The notes under the pieces are model-generated. The model saw only the letters and a list, made by a program, of their open reading frames with translations, made no database searches and was not told the origin of the DNA. A stretch of DNA of 64,000 nt from positions 14,304,183 through 14,368,182 of the forward strand of contig CM012953.1 in assembly GCA_000181795.3 (NCBI GenBank), in the 5' to 3' direction. The stretch is from Trichinella spiralis (taxonomy: Eukaryota; Nematoda; Enoplea; Trichinellida; Trichinellidae). The translations under genes and the position numbers were made by a program. Positions 31,651 through 42,239 of the stretch are shown here, in pieces. Within the stretch, counting starts at the first letter, position 1. Every line of letters begins with the position of its first letter.

Positions 31651-33726
31651 CCAGCTTCAGTGAGCGTCCTCGTCGTCTACAATAAACGCAGCGTCGGCCT
31701 TGATAAAAAGAATGTCGGGCTTGAGCGCGCCGGCTGGAATTGGCACCTTGGGCTCTTTTATGATCTGGAAACTGTCTTTCAGCGCCACTTGTTCGAGAAA
31801 GGTCAGGACTGCGTCATGGCGCTGGATTACCAAGCCGTGATTTGCCGGACACCTCTGGCAAATGTGTGCCAAAGTTTCGGTGGCACTCTTGCAAAACCGG
31901 CATTCTTTCATGCCGAGGCGGCCCCGTAGGTTTTCGGCCCGGGTGGCTGCGGTGTTCGAACGGAATTTCACAGCCATTATGAAGTTTCTTCCGCGGGCAC
32001 GGCCGTTTGTCAACCAGGCGTTTCCAATAGTGTTTCCCGAAAATTCGTTCCATCCACCGCTCTGGTACGTCTGGAAAAAGCGTTGGTACCGTTTTTTCTG
32101 GTAGACGCGCCGAGCAACTTCAATAACTTTCGGGTCACGGGCGATGTTCCACCTTTCAATGAAGAATTCAGCAACCCATTTCGAGAGGGGGTCCGACGAT
32201 CCAGCCATCTTGGCGAGTGCCTTCTGCCTGCTGAAGAGGGAAAACTCCTCGAGGGAAGTAAGTCCCATTCCACCGTCTCTAGAGGGTATGTAAAAGATAT
32301 CAGTGCACATACCAGCTTTCACTGAGTGCAAGATCTCCTTCACACACCCCCGGATGATGGAATCGATCAGCCAGGCTTTCCGGCTGTCAGCTTCAGCTGT
32401 AGAAAACAGGAACTGAAGGCGGGGAAGAAGGTGTGACCGTATCAATGCCACCTTCTGTTCCGATTTCAGTGGAGCTGACTTCACCGATTTGAGCATGGAT
32501 CGAATTTCCTCCGTATCGATGTGGATCTTTCCTTCTCCATCGAAGGTGTGCCCCAGGAAACGAAAGGTGTCCGTCGCACACAAGGAGGGGATTTCTGAGC
32601 TGATACCCGTTTTCCAATCGCTGATGTTGAATTTGGCAGCTGGGTTGACGAATGTCTTGCGGCTTCGAGGAGATCTTGAAATACAGAGAGTGCGGCATTT
32701 CTCTGCATTAAGTGACATTCCAGATTCCTCCAGAAAGTCACAAGCCGCTTTTAAAAGGATCTTCATGCCAGCTGCACTGTCAGCCACCAGCGTCAGATCA
32801 TCGGCGAAAGCCAGGATGCAAATTTTTTCGCCATGGAAATCGTAGGCATGGCCGCAGGCTTGTAGGCGACCTATTATCTCGTCTATAAATAGACTGAATA
32901 ATAGGGGCGACAAGGGGTCACCTTGCCTGACTCCATTGCGAATGGGTATAAGTTTGCCCTGGAGCCCTTTTATTTCGACGTATGTAGACCCCATTAGCAT
33001 GTTCAGAATCAGGTCAATTGATTCCGGGTCAACGTTTTTGTTCCCAAGGGCTCGTAGAATCCGCGAGTGGGGCACCGAGTCGAAGGCTTTTGCTAGATCG
33101 AGCATTGCTAAGCAAATTTCACTCGACCTCGCCTTAGCATCCTTTAGAAGGGCGTATAAAGTCGACGTGTTCTCAAATATGCCATATATTTTAAGTTCCA
33201 CCCTTGCTGCCAGCCGTCGAGTGATGATCTTGCTGAGCAGCCGGTACATCGTGGATGCAATCGTAATCGGTCGACATTTGGAAATGTCGGTGGTGCCGTC
33301 AGTTTTCGGGAGAAAGATTGTTCGACTAGCTTTCACCGAGTTGGGTAAATCGGCAGACTTCAAGCAGATGGCCCAACTGCCGTTGGGTGGGCGGCTTTTA
33401 GTTCAGCCTCGACCTCCTCGGCCAGTATTGGATGGGTAATGCTGACGCCGTGTTCAGCATTTACCGCAGAATACTCTACGGATTCTGAATTTGGCCGGTA
33501 GGCGAGGATTTTTTCCAAATGTGTGGAGACCTCTTCAATGCTGCCATCGAACTGCTCTAATGAGGCTACGTCAAGAATATGACCGGCCAGCTTCCTCCGG
33601 TTGCTGTGAAACAGACGTTGGAAGCGTTTGAATCGTGCGACGCGGGGGTTGGCCTTTTTCTTGGGACAGTTGACAGGCTCGCACTGGGCTCTTCGTGTAG
33701 GATTACGGCCAGATGCAAGAAGCTGG
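31651..33726 (-). mobile_element. R2-like non-LTR retrotransposon fragment inserted in piggyBac
   Basis: A GC-rich block (visibly richer than its surroundings) with R2-clade protein on the minus strand. The 5' part (33726-33360) reads RVARFKRFQRLFHSNRRKLA, the linker before the RT domain. A frame change near 33362 leads into a 568-codon frame. The zinc-finger and Myb N-terminus is absent, and the sequence stops inside the C-terminal endonuclease, so the fragment is truncated at both ends. It interrupts the piggyBac transposase so that flanking codons still match when the block is removed. The two ends carry an 8-bp inverted repeat, CCAGCTTC (31651-31658) and GAAGCTGG (33719-33726). No obvious target-site duplication is visible. 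Confidence 0.82.
31657..33363 (-). pseudogene. R2-like reverse transcriptase, N- and C-terminally truncated
   Basis: An open frame of 568 codons without a natural start. RT motifs are ASRTIFLPKTDGT, SKCRPITIASTMYRLLSKII, CLAMLDLAKAFDSVPH, the fingers/palm GVRQGDPLSPLLFSLFIDEI, and the catalytic FADDLTLVADS. Downstream are the thumb, a CCHC-type zinc knuckle (CRFC...HICQRCPANH) and the first part of the restriction-like endonuclease (KPDILFIKADAAFIVD). The latter's Asp-containing PD...D motif appears, but the downstream Lys/Tyr part is missing because translation ends five residues later. Upstream, the frame before the RT (ending PTAVGPSA then TGA at 33360) meets this frame with a shift. It also appears to lack about 15-20 family residues, so an internal deletion is likely. 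A full R2 ORF is about 1,100 aa. This copy cannot retrotranspose by itself. Confidence 0.88.
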
Positions 33727-34784
33727 TGGAGTCTGCCACAGAATCAACAAGTGATGAGTGTGCCCAAAACATGCGATACCGTTGCAATGCGAAAATGCCT
33801 ATCTTAATCAGCATACCAATTAAGATTTCAATCTCAGCTTCTGTTGCAGCCAGGTTGGAATAGAAGCACTGAATGGCTTTACAATTTGTCTCAAATGAAA
33901 TTTAAGAGAAGCTGTGGTGTGAAGTACTTGTGGAAGTATTCTACTGGCCGAAGAACTGGTGGTACTTCTTCATCCGATTCTAAACGGTTTTACCAGTGAA
34001 AGCTGCTGTTTCCGGCTTGAAAGGTCGTCGACTCCAAATATTAGATTTTTTTAGCATGGATGGCAGCATCACCTAACCTCAGACACGTGGGATAAACGGT
34101 CGAATTCATCGTCAGAATCTGTCTGGCTCAGATACATCAGGATCTGGCAGAACTACAATTTGTCTAACAGTTCGTCCAGATTTTGTTTGCCAAAAGACGG
34201 TGACAAAGTCCATAGTAAAGCGTGAAATAGTGCAGACTGATTTGAGAAATTATAGCTAGTCTTGATAAAAAGTCAGCAGCCAATGGTTGTTCAGACTTTT
34301 ATCTCACACACAGCTGTCCCGTATATCATTTGTAGAAAACGTTCATAGGGTAGTGGCGTTAGACGCAGGGTTAGATCGCACCATCTTCACAGGTTCGGTA
34401 TTCATTACTCAAGACAACAGCATATATATACACAACGATGGGCACAGTGGACCGACAACGCTGCGTTATCAACTGACTTTCACGCGCCCGAGTCTCCAAC
34501 GGTAGCAAGACCTACAAAAAGGTCAACCTGATTAGCAGGTACAATTTCCCTGTCGCCGTCACAGTAGTAAATACTCGACACATAGCTCAGAACTTCTGAC
34601 TATTACCAATGCTCAAAACAACAGCTGCTATATACCACATATATAACACGACAATGTCGAAAATGATTTTTTGTTCCACCCATATATACAGTAAGCATGT
34701 TTATACGGAAACAAAGGTATAAAAAAATACAGTATACAATTTTGAAAATATTAAAATTTTTTATTAAAACCAAAATTTTACCAT

Positions 34785-34965
34785 TGTAACGTCCTGAGTT
34801 ACGGTAGACCTTTGTCGATCATACAAACGAGGCATATCTCGGGTTCTCAACGTTTATTCACGCACACAAATACGAACACTCTATATATATATATATATAT
34901 ATATTTCAGATGTTTTGCCGCTAGGTAGAGGTCGTTTTCCTTTTGATTATGATCGTACCGTTACA
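34785..34965. mobile_element. Probable solo LTR (181 bp)
   Basis: Begins TGTAACG and ends CGTTACA, a 7-bp terminal inverted repeat with canonical TG...CA ends. It is flanked by a direct repeat CCAT at 34781-34784 and 34966-34969, a likely 4-bp target-site duplication. It contains a TA-rich tract (34882-34904) that could serve as a TATA region. No internal retrotransposon genes or second LTR are near, so it would be a recombined solo LTR. Found by eye only. Confidence 0.55.
34882..34904. repeat. (TA)n microsatellite
   Basis: About eleven TA units, inside the probable solo LTR. Confidence 0.85.
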
Positions 34966-34979
34966 CCATTAATACTCAG

Positions 34980-34997
34980 TGTCGCTTTAAAGCAACA
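34980..34997. repeat. TTAA-centred palindrome copy 2
   Basis: TGTCGCTTTAAAGCAACA, one mismatch from a perfect 18-bp palindrome with TTAA in the middle. Near-identical copies lie at 30344 and 35900. Confidence 0.7.
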
Positions 34998-35899
34998 ACC
35001 GTTTTTACGTATGAAACTCGCCTGCTACACAGTCACTTAATCTAGTTGTTGAAAAATCTTTTCTCTATACTTACTCATCGGTGCTTAAATTCCCCACGAT
35101 CAAAACACTGTTTCCAAAACCAAAATGCACCAAAACAACGGTGACGTAACGTCAGTTACCCCCCCTCCCTTTTTTTCTCGACGATAAACAATGGAATCGC
35201 AATTAAGCAATACAGCAATCTCAAAGAGTCAGCGTCTACGCTGTACATCTGCCACAATTCCGGTGGTCAGCTGCTGACTACGCGTCAAAATGAAATGTTT
35301 CTCACAGCGTGGCTGTTCAAATCAATGCAGCCGCACAGACCAAGCGGTTGCACAACCAAGCCGTTTATTGAATCTGGTTCTCAGAGATTTGGGCCACCGT
35401 GAGATCTGGACCTGGAGTCAGGTCACCATCATGTATGAGTATGAGTGAGGAGGGACAACACACGCAAGAAAAGCTATCTTCCATAAGCTTGAACTGCTCA
35501 TTACCTATCCTGTGCTTCAACTGAATAAAATTGAATTATACATTGTACATTGTTTTTGATCATTTATAAACAGAAACATACAGTTCACTTACAAAAAAGA
35601 TCTACAAGTTTGAACCAAAGATTTCTTAACACTAGTCATACCATATTTCAATACTACGGGTCTGTCTGAGAGAATAAAAACGTCTCAACTCACAATGATT
35701 TTCTGGTAACAAAATACGAACGTTGAAATAAACTATAAATTTAAATATTAACTCCTAACATATTTGCCTCAGTATATTCATCAATTATGACTGTTTTCTT
35801 TCCTTCTAGATTTAATAAAACAACAGAAGCATGAGGGTAGTAATGGAAGAATAGCAAAACAGATCATTTTACATGTTACAAAAATGTAGCAAAAAAAGA
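34998..35899. repeat. ~0.9-kb non-coding block between two TTAA palindromes, possible MITE
   Basis: The block runs from TTAA within copy 2 to TTAA within copy 3. Inward from each TTAA, both ends begin AGCAACA (AGCAACAACCGTTTTT on the left; AGCAACATCTTTTTTT on the right read inward). That gives an imperfect terminal inverted repeat of roughly 15 bp. GC content is higher than in the surroundings. No protein is encoded. This fits a TTAA-inserting nonautonomous element but is an inference. Confidence 0.4.
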
Positions 35900-35917
35900 T
35901 GTTGCTTTAAAGCAACA
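35900..35917. repeat. TTAA-centred palindrome copy 3
   Basis: TGTTGCTTTAAAGCAACA, a perfect 18-bp palindrome centred on TTAA. Confidence 0.75.
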
Positions 35918-36895
35918 TTGGGCATGGAGATGGGCATTAAATAACAAATACATATGTCCATGATGACCGTAATGTATGCTTACTGTCTTTCTAAAAACAA
36001 ATGCTGCATGCAGTTAATCATGATAAGAATCAACCGCTGTACTAGAACGAATAATAGAGGTCAGAGATAACGAATAAAAAGAACCAGTTAAATTGCCTGT
36101 CGGTTTGTGTATTTATTTGTCGCTTAGTAGTGTGGCTTAGAAAACCTTAAGGAAGTTCTTTACGTTTCCTTAACGTAAAAACCCCTAAGCACTGGTCAGA
36201 GCGAGCACTCATTATATATGAGCTATGCGAGAGAGGCAAGATCACAGAATGTGACAAATTCACTAGCATCATAAAACAGTATTGCATGTTTATATATATG
36301 TGCAACAAAATACCCGCAAATTTGATACAGGGTGTAAAAAATACAGTTTTACAACATGTGCTGAACATCTTTTCATTTAAAAGAGCAAAAATACAAATAA
36401 AACACCATACTATTCATCATAAACCTTACTGATTTTTACCTTTCATATAAATTCCATATCATATCATATCAAAATCATCATATACATTAAACTATCTGCA
36501 TCCTTGGCCATTTTAAATTGCAAAAATATGTGGATAATGTTGTAGCAAAAAAGGCATCCTTTGAAACGCCTTCAATAATTTCCTCAGTTATCATTATTAC
36601 AGTATGACTAAAAGAAAATTAAGATGTCAAATGCAAAAGTGGTGCTTGTGCTTTAGCTGGCATTGCAAATTGAGAATGAAAATGAAACGATTTTCGCCGA
36701 TTGAAGTTGAAAATCAATTTACATGCTAGAATGCCGTTTCGTAAAAGAAATGAAAAAAGTCACGACTGACGTTGGAGAAACATGCAAACACAGCCTCGGG
36801 GTATAAACATGTGAAACCAGTTCGCGCGCTCTAATAGCTCATGCTCCACTGACGTTTGCGTAGAAGGTGCGCCAAACCAATTTTTGCACACCACC
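35918..36895. other. Intergenic region upstream of the PAN/SOD-like gene
   Basis: AT-rich, with no supported coding sequence. The last ~130 bases before ATG 36896 are less AT-rich and probably form the 5' UTR or promoter. Confidence 0.5.
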
Positions 36896-37987
36896 ATGCA
36901 CGGTTCGTTGGCAACTGCTACAGCGCTGCTATTGATCGCTTGTCGTACGGTAACCAACAGCGATTTGCCGAAGCAAGCCAATTCCCAAGGTTCAGGCATA
37001 TGAGCATCTTTCGAAATGAAAAAAAATAATAATTGTTTGTATTTTATTTTCTTGAAGATGGAAATGTGGATAATTCGAGACTGAAACAAGTGGACGATTT
37101 GGAATTGCTCCACTGTTTCGAACATGTCGGCAATCGGTGGCTGGTGGGCTTTACAACCCATTTGACCAAGGTTCGTTTCAAAGACGACTGTTTGCGTGAA
37201 TGTTTGCGGGCAAAAATTATGCTCAACTTCACCTGCAATTCGGCAATGTACCTGTCCAGTGAAGGCGAATGCATTCTCAGTCAAGAGAATCGTAAAACCC
37301 AACCAGACCTGTTTACTGAACCACAAGAAGGTGAAGCGGTCACTGTGCACTATTTCGAAAATATATGCACCCTGGCTCGTATGGAAGGTAAAAAGGTTCA
37401 TTTAAATGAACATTCGATGATATCATATCAAGTCTAGTTCGTTGGTTTAAGCTGAATTGGGCAGCGAAGTTGGCACGGCAACGGTCGAATTTGGCGGCTA
37501 TCGTGGCGTGCTTGGCTACTTGGACTTTGTCCAGTCAAAGCAAGACAAAGAACTAACCACGTCCGGTATTATAGTAGGTCTGGAGCCAGATAAACAGTAT
37601 TCGATCGAAATTTCACACGAAACCGACTGGATCAAAGGATGCAGTTTGGGAATAAAAAACGAATTCAAACTGATGAAAGTGAAAGGTATTTCGCAACCGT
37701 ACGTCGAACCAGTCACCACTTTATCCAAAGAGGTTCTCGAACTCATGTCCGATGCCCATGGAACTCATGTAATGGCTAAGCGTCGTCTCCATTTATCTTT
37801 GTACAACATGGATCGCATTATTGGCAGCATGCTCAGCATATGGCCCAAGGACAGTAAGTCGCCAGTAGCTTGTGGAATTGTGAAACCACTGAAAAATGTC
37901 CCCGAAGCGATGACCAACGCTGCACCCGGCCCCGTTCCGGCACTTCTAACCCTTTTCATACTTCTGTTAAGTCGCATGACATATTAA
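36896..37987 (+). CDS. Secreted/GPI-like PAN (apple) domain protein fused to a degenerate Cu/Zn-SOD-like domain
   Basis: Three exons (36896-36989, 37058-37387, 37452-37987) join in phase into 319 aa. Residues 1-~22 are a signal peptide (ATATALLLIA core). Residues ~48-136 are a PAN_1/apple domain with six cysteines (C51, C76, C80, C91, C103, C135), including the typical DCLRECL and EGECILSQENR segments. Residues ~150-290 align with Cu/Zn superoxide dismutase: TVEFGGYRGVLGYLDF, GIIVGLEP, KGC (C205, like the SOD disulfide Cys) and the closing IIGSML...VACGIVK (C282). The HVH copper ligands read IEI. The bridging His, the zinc-loop His/Asp set, the late His and the active-site Arg are also gone, so metal binding and dismutation are not expected. 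The last ~25 residues (small residues, then PALLTLFILLL, and a short end) look like a GPI-anchor signal. A role in binding or adhesion at the cell surface or cuticle is inferred. An AATAAA follows near 38006. Confidence 0.85.
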
Positions 37988-38160
37988 ACAATATATATAT
38001 TTCAATAAATGAAACGACGAAAAACTAATATTACAAAACAAAACATTGTTCTTCAATTCATCCAATCAAATATGAAACAACAATCTTATTGTTTAATATT
38101 CATATTCATCATATTCAAAGTTGTTCTGTTATCGTTTATGATCAAGTGGGTTTTCGTTGA

Positions 38161-41100
38161 CTAATTTTCAGGTCGGTGACCAGAAACACTTTGTGATGGA
38201 TCAACCACGTAGCCTAAAATTTGAAATTGAAGTGTACATTTGATTTCTAACGTAAAATAAAATTTTCTATTTAAAAGAATTTCCTTTCAATCATTCAACA
38301 TTCAAACATGAAATTGAACCTCAATTCTTGCTATTATTCCACGTTCTGCTCTGACAAACGCAAGAAAATTGATAACACAATTTCGCTCCACCAAATGGCC
38401 CATTAAAATGAAACACGCTCTTCACAAATTGTACAATATTCATTTAAGATACATTTCAACTATCATTTTCGTTCAAATTAATAATAAATAAATAACATTG
38501 AAATTAAATACACAATTATAATCCATTTTTAGTTATTCCTCAGTTTCACTTCATTTCAAAATGGTTTTTCTTAAACCATTTACCTTGTTACAAATTTAAG
38601 TCAAGGCTATTTATTAACCTTTAACATGTTGCCACAATTGTGAAAAATTACAATTAATTAAAAAGAAAAATTGATTAAATCTATTAAAAATAATAATAAT
38701 TATTATTATTATATTAACCTTTTGTGGATTTAATTATGTAAAAATACTTTTAACGTTTTAATATTAATCAAAGAAATATATTACCATTTTTATCAACCAG
38801 CTTTAATAAATCATTAAATCGTGATATCGACAACAATACTGCAGAATCTTCTGATTGAGAGTTCGAATTGGAATCACCTCCAACTGGCAAAGAAGATGCA
38901 TCCTCTTTGTTCTGCTTTTTAGTTCCCATCAATTCATTCATGATGACAAAAAATTCAGGTCGATACTGTAACATTTTAACAATTGCAACGAATATTTTTA
39001 AATGAAAAATAAAATTCACGCAATATACTTGAACACTTGAATGCCATGCTTTATTTATTAAAGACTGAATTTTCGCAGGAATAGCGTCGCTTAGTAAAGG
39101 GCGATTATTTCGGTAAGCCATTTCTGCTGCTGCCGTAGCTTGAAAAAGCAACTTATCATGATTGACAATAATTTCAGCGCTTCTTTATAAGTGCACTTTA
39201 CCTGGTTTTAGATGAACAAATGGGATGTCACCAGTATAGATTTCCCATACACAGAGTGCATAAGAAAAAACATCCGCTTTTGTCGTATAACTGCCGGACT
39301 GGAGAAATATTTCAGGAGCCATCCACCGTAAATTCTAAAATGGAAATATTACAATTTCCTTATTTACTTTGTCAAGTAAAAAAAAGTAATCATCATACTC
39401 CTGGTTGCCTGGTCATATCAATGTCTCGTGAATCCACAAATCGAGATTCTCCAAAATCAGCAACCAAGGCACGATTTCCTTTTAACAATATATTATGAGG
39501 ATTCAAATCACGATGAATAATGGGATACGATCTTTTATGTAAGTAATTCATAGCACTGGCCACATCAAAACAAATTGAAAACTTGAACTCTGCATCAAAA
39601 AACCTACCAACCAAAACAAAAATATATTAACTGACTGTGACTTTCAAAGATTTGTCAAGTAAGGAAGAATTTCACATAGAAAATGTGAAGAAAATAATTT
39701 GGTACCGTTTTTCTTCATGTAAGGCGTTAAATAACGATCCATCCTGAGCAAATTCTGTTACAAGAGCAAATTGCTAAACAAATATTAAAAATTTGCTGCA
39801 GAAAATTAAATTTATAAATAATTCTCATACACTAGGATCGTCTAAGCAAGCACCAATGAATTGCAAAATGTTTGGATGATTCAACCGGCTCATGATGGAA
39901 ACTTCCCTACAGAACATTTTCACGTCGGATTTGGAACCCACGGACCAAGATCGATATCTAAAACATTAATCTCCTTGCTGTACAAAAATGAATACAGACT
40001 GTTGCAAAATTACCTTTTCACTGCAACTGTTCTATTATTCAAAACACATTTGTAAACTTTACCAAAGCTGCCAGAACCTACAGATTCTTGCAAGTCGATG
40101 TCGCTCATTTGTATATGATATTGGTTTCCCAGCAAATTACGCAACTGAAGAACTTCTGCCTTTTCTTTCGTAACACTTTTTAACTTCCCCATTGGTGATG
40201 GCAAAGTAACCGATGCATAATCTAAATTCAAAAATTAATCTTTAACAATATTCATAAGTAGATGAGAACGCACTGCGCATACCATTCAAGGAGTTGTAAG
40301 AACATTCACTTGCAGATGAACGAGAATATTCTGAACGTTTCACATCTTTTAAAAGGTTTACAATATTGTCAAAGCCTTTATAAAACGAAAAAAAAATATT
40401 TTCTCTCATATTTCAAATAGCATTTACTTACCTTGTTCATAAGCCCAAGCTATTGGGGTTTGACTTGCCACTGATATTGGACCTTTCGCAGTGTTTTCAA
40501 AATCGACATCTGAGTCACCAAATGCACCACTATTTGCGTGTTTAAATTTTCGTAGTATTTGAGAATTTGCGCTGATATCCATGTCGGCTCCTTGATCAAG
40601 CAAAAACTTCACTACTTTCAAATGACCATTGTAGCAGGCACTATGCAGTGCTGAAACAGAGTGCAGGGTGAACTGAGATCAACCAAACGTGACATAACTG
40701 ACTTACGTGTATGACCATCACGTCCTTGGCAGTTAACATTCACTCCCGGCTGCTTCAACAAGTAGCCGATTAAATCAACACTTTTTCCTGCGGTGCAAGC
40801 ACTGTTAGATTAAAAATAAATTTTCAAGTCAACATTTTACAATGAAAAATAATAATAAACAATTACGCATGTAAAGGCGTTTCTGAAAACATATTTTCCT
40901 TCGACAGGCAATCAAAACCACTGCGGCTAATCAACAATTTCACTATTTCAAATTGATTCGAATAACATGCACTGCAAAAGCTTATTACAATTATACATAT
41001 TTTGAGATATGCTTATAAAAAAATACTTGTGCAATGGAGTATCACCATACAAATTTCCTTCGTGAACACAAGCTGAAATAATGTCGTAACGTTGAATATC

Positions 41101-42239
41101 ATCCAAAAGCAGCTTCATAATTTCCAAATGTCCAAACTGTGCACAGTAATGAAATACTGTGCTTTTCTCTTGATTAGGCCAAACAACTAAATTTTTTAAA
41201 TATAAATATTAAATTAAAAAAAATCCAGCACCTGGAAAATAATAAAACCAAAGGATTAAACTTTATTTTCATTATAACTACAGTATGAATTTTTGTCTAA
41301 TTCGTAAATGTTATTGCATTCAGTTTCTTTTTAACAAACTGGATAGCACTAGACGCAGAATTCAATTTAAAGTTACATAGAAAAGGAAATTATTATTACA
41401 CTTATTAATGAATACAAAATAGGATAATTTTTGATTAACATTTAGTTAGTTTCTTTCATTATGCGTTCTTCAGCAAGCAAATGCGTTATTACTAATGCTG
41501 TTAGAAAATTTTATTATAAGCTGTACTCAAGGCAGGATGTGACAAAAAATTTTTATAATAATTACCGCATAACTCAGGCTTGGAAAGAAGCAATTCAACA
41601 GTTTCATAATGCCCTTTCAACGCAGCCAAATGAAGTGGTGTATCCTGAACACCAGTTAGACTGTTTGGATTCGATGAAAACAACAACAACAGCCTAACGA
41701 TTTCTGTAAAACCAAAGTATGAAGCCAAATGTAATGGAGTAAAACTAGCCCAATCAATCTGGTGTACATCTGCTTCCTTCTCTAGCAAGCTTTTCACAAT
41801 CTGGTGATCAAACAAATACATTATGGATTCAAAATTCACTCGTAATACATACCTCAGACTTCTCACAAAGAACAGCAATATGAAGCAAAGACATTTTACG
41901 CCAACTGATACTGTTCACATTTAAATTTAAATTTTCCAACACTGATTTAAATCTGTTAACATCATTCTAAAAATTCAACAATCAGAAAAATTTGAGCTGT
42001 AAGAAACATTACATACCTCATAACAAGCAATTAACAGTTCAGACAACAAAGAGTCAGAAGTTAAAGCAACATCATTCAAAAGTCCACGTTCCAATAATTC
42101 TAAACTTAGCCTATAACCTTTGGAAATCTTGTCGTATAATTCATCTGTAAAAATTCAACAGAATTTTAAACAGTGTATACAAGCAATGAATAAAATTACC
42201 CGACAGTGAATGCTTCGGCCTTTTCATATAATTACCCAT
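38161..42239 (-). CDS. TNNI3K-like ankyrin-repeat protein kinase
   Basis: Many short exons from ATG 42237-42239 to the stop at 38161. The start [11 protein letters not shown] mirrors TNNI3K's MGNYKSRP and keeps the Gly2 myristoylation context. The ankyrin repeats include [20 protein letters not shown] and [20 protein letters not shown], and end at [10 protein letters not shown] and AWAYEQG. The family linker [17 protein letters not shown] precedes the kinase domain. Kinase motifs are [15 protein letters not shown], the catalytic loop HRDLNPHN and DFG in VADFGESRF, followed by a WMAPE-type segment and [11 protein letters not shown]. The tail has a Ser-rich stretch and ends in an exon (38161-38213) with GYVVDPSQS, like the TNNI3K KYGYVSDP end. 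This is a tyrosine-kinase-like (MLK-related) Ser/Thr/Tyr kinase, known from heart muscle in vertebrates. The target here is unknown. All core catalytic residues seen are intact. Confidence 0.92.

Larger units (their letters stand above)
30720..34213 (-). pseudogene. Decayed piggyBac-like (DDE_Tnp_1_7) transposase, split by an R2-like insertion
   Basis: Minus-strand fragments in correct transposase order but several frames. There is an N-terminal start at 34211-34213 (MDFVTVFWQT), an acidic segment (SDDEFDRL) and LRPVEYFHKYFTPQLL. TEAEIEILIGMLIKIG then RYRMFWAHSSLVDSVADS ends near 33727. After the insertion it resumes near 31650 with NKMKRDKYK and FRHFNDIDTAI, DRFFMVRPLLENIKL, PKKAR, FFDNYFAFLELHEALL, TMRSNRLRGC, KRRGRGATDF, and finally VTRWDKRKLQFIEVP and EYKKFIRGVDFTRM. 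At least four stops or frameshifts occur, and the first DDE aspartate segment is unrecognisable, so it is dead. Family features are clear. Exact element ends are uncertain: candidates are TTAACCCTTTT at 30220 and the TTAA palindromes at 30344 and 34980. Confidence 0.85.

Noticed and set aside
31660-33439. Several long open frames on the plus strand across the R2-like block
   Set aside because: They are antisense shadows of the GC-rich reverse transcriptase frame and resemble no protein family.
33724-33730. Target-site duplication TCCACCA/TCAACAA for the R2-like insertion
   Set aside because: The similarity overlaps the inverted-repeat ends and has two mismatches. A cleaner reading is insertion without duplication, which restores the piggyBac frame.
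33566-33814. Apparent 82-aa minus-strand frame as a separate gene
   Set aside because: Its first part is piggyBac transposase and its last part is out-of-frame R2 sequence, so it spans an insertion junction.
36760-37401. 213-aa minus-strand frame
   Set aside because: Antisense to the PAN-domain exon. The plus strand gives a signal peptide, a six-cysteine domain and in-phase splicing.
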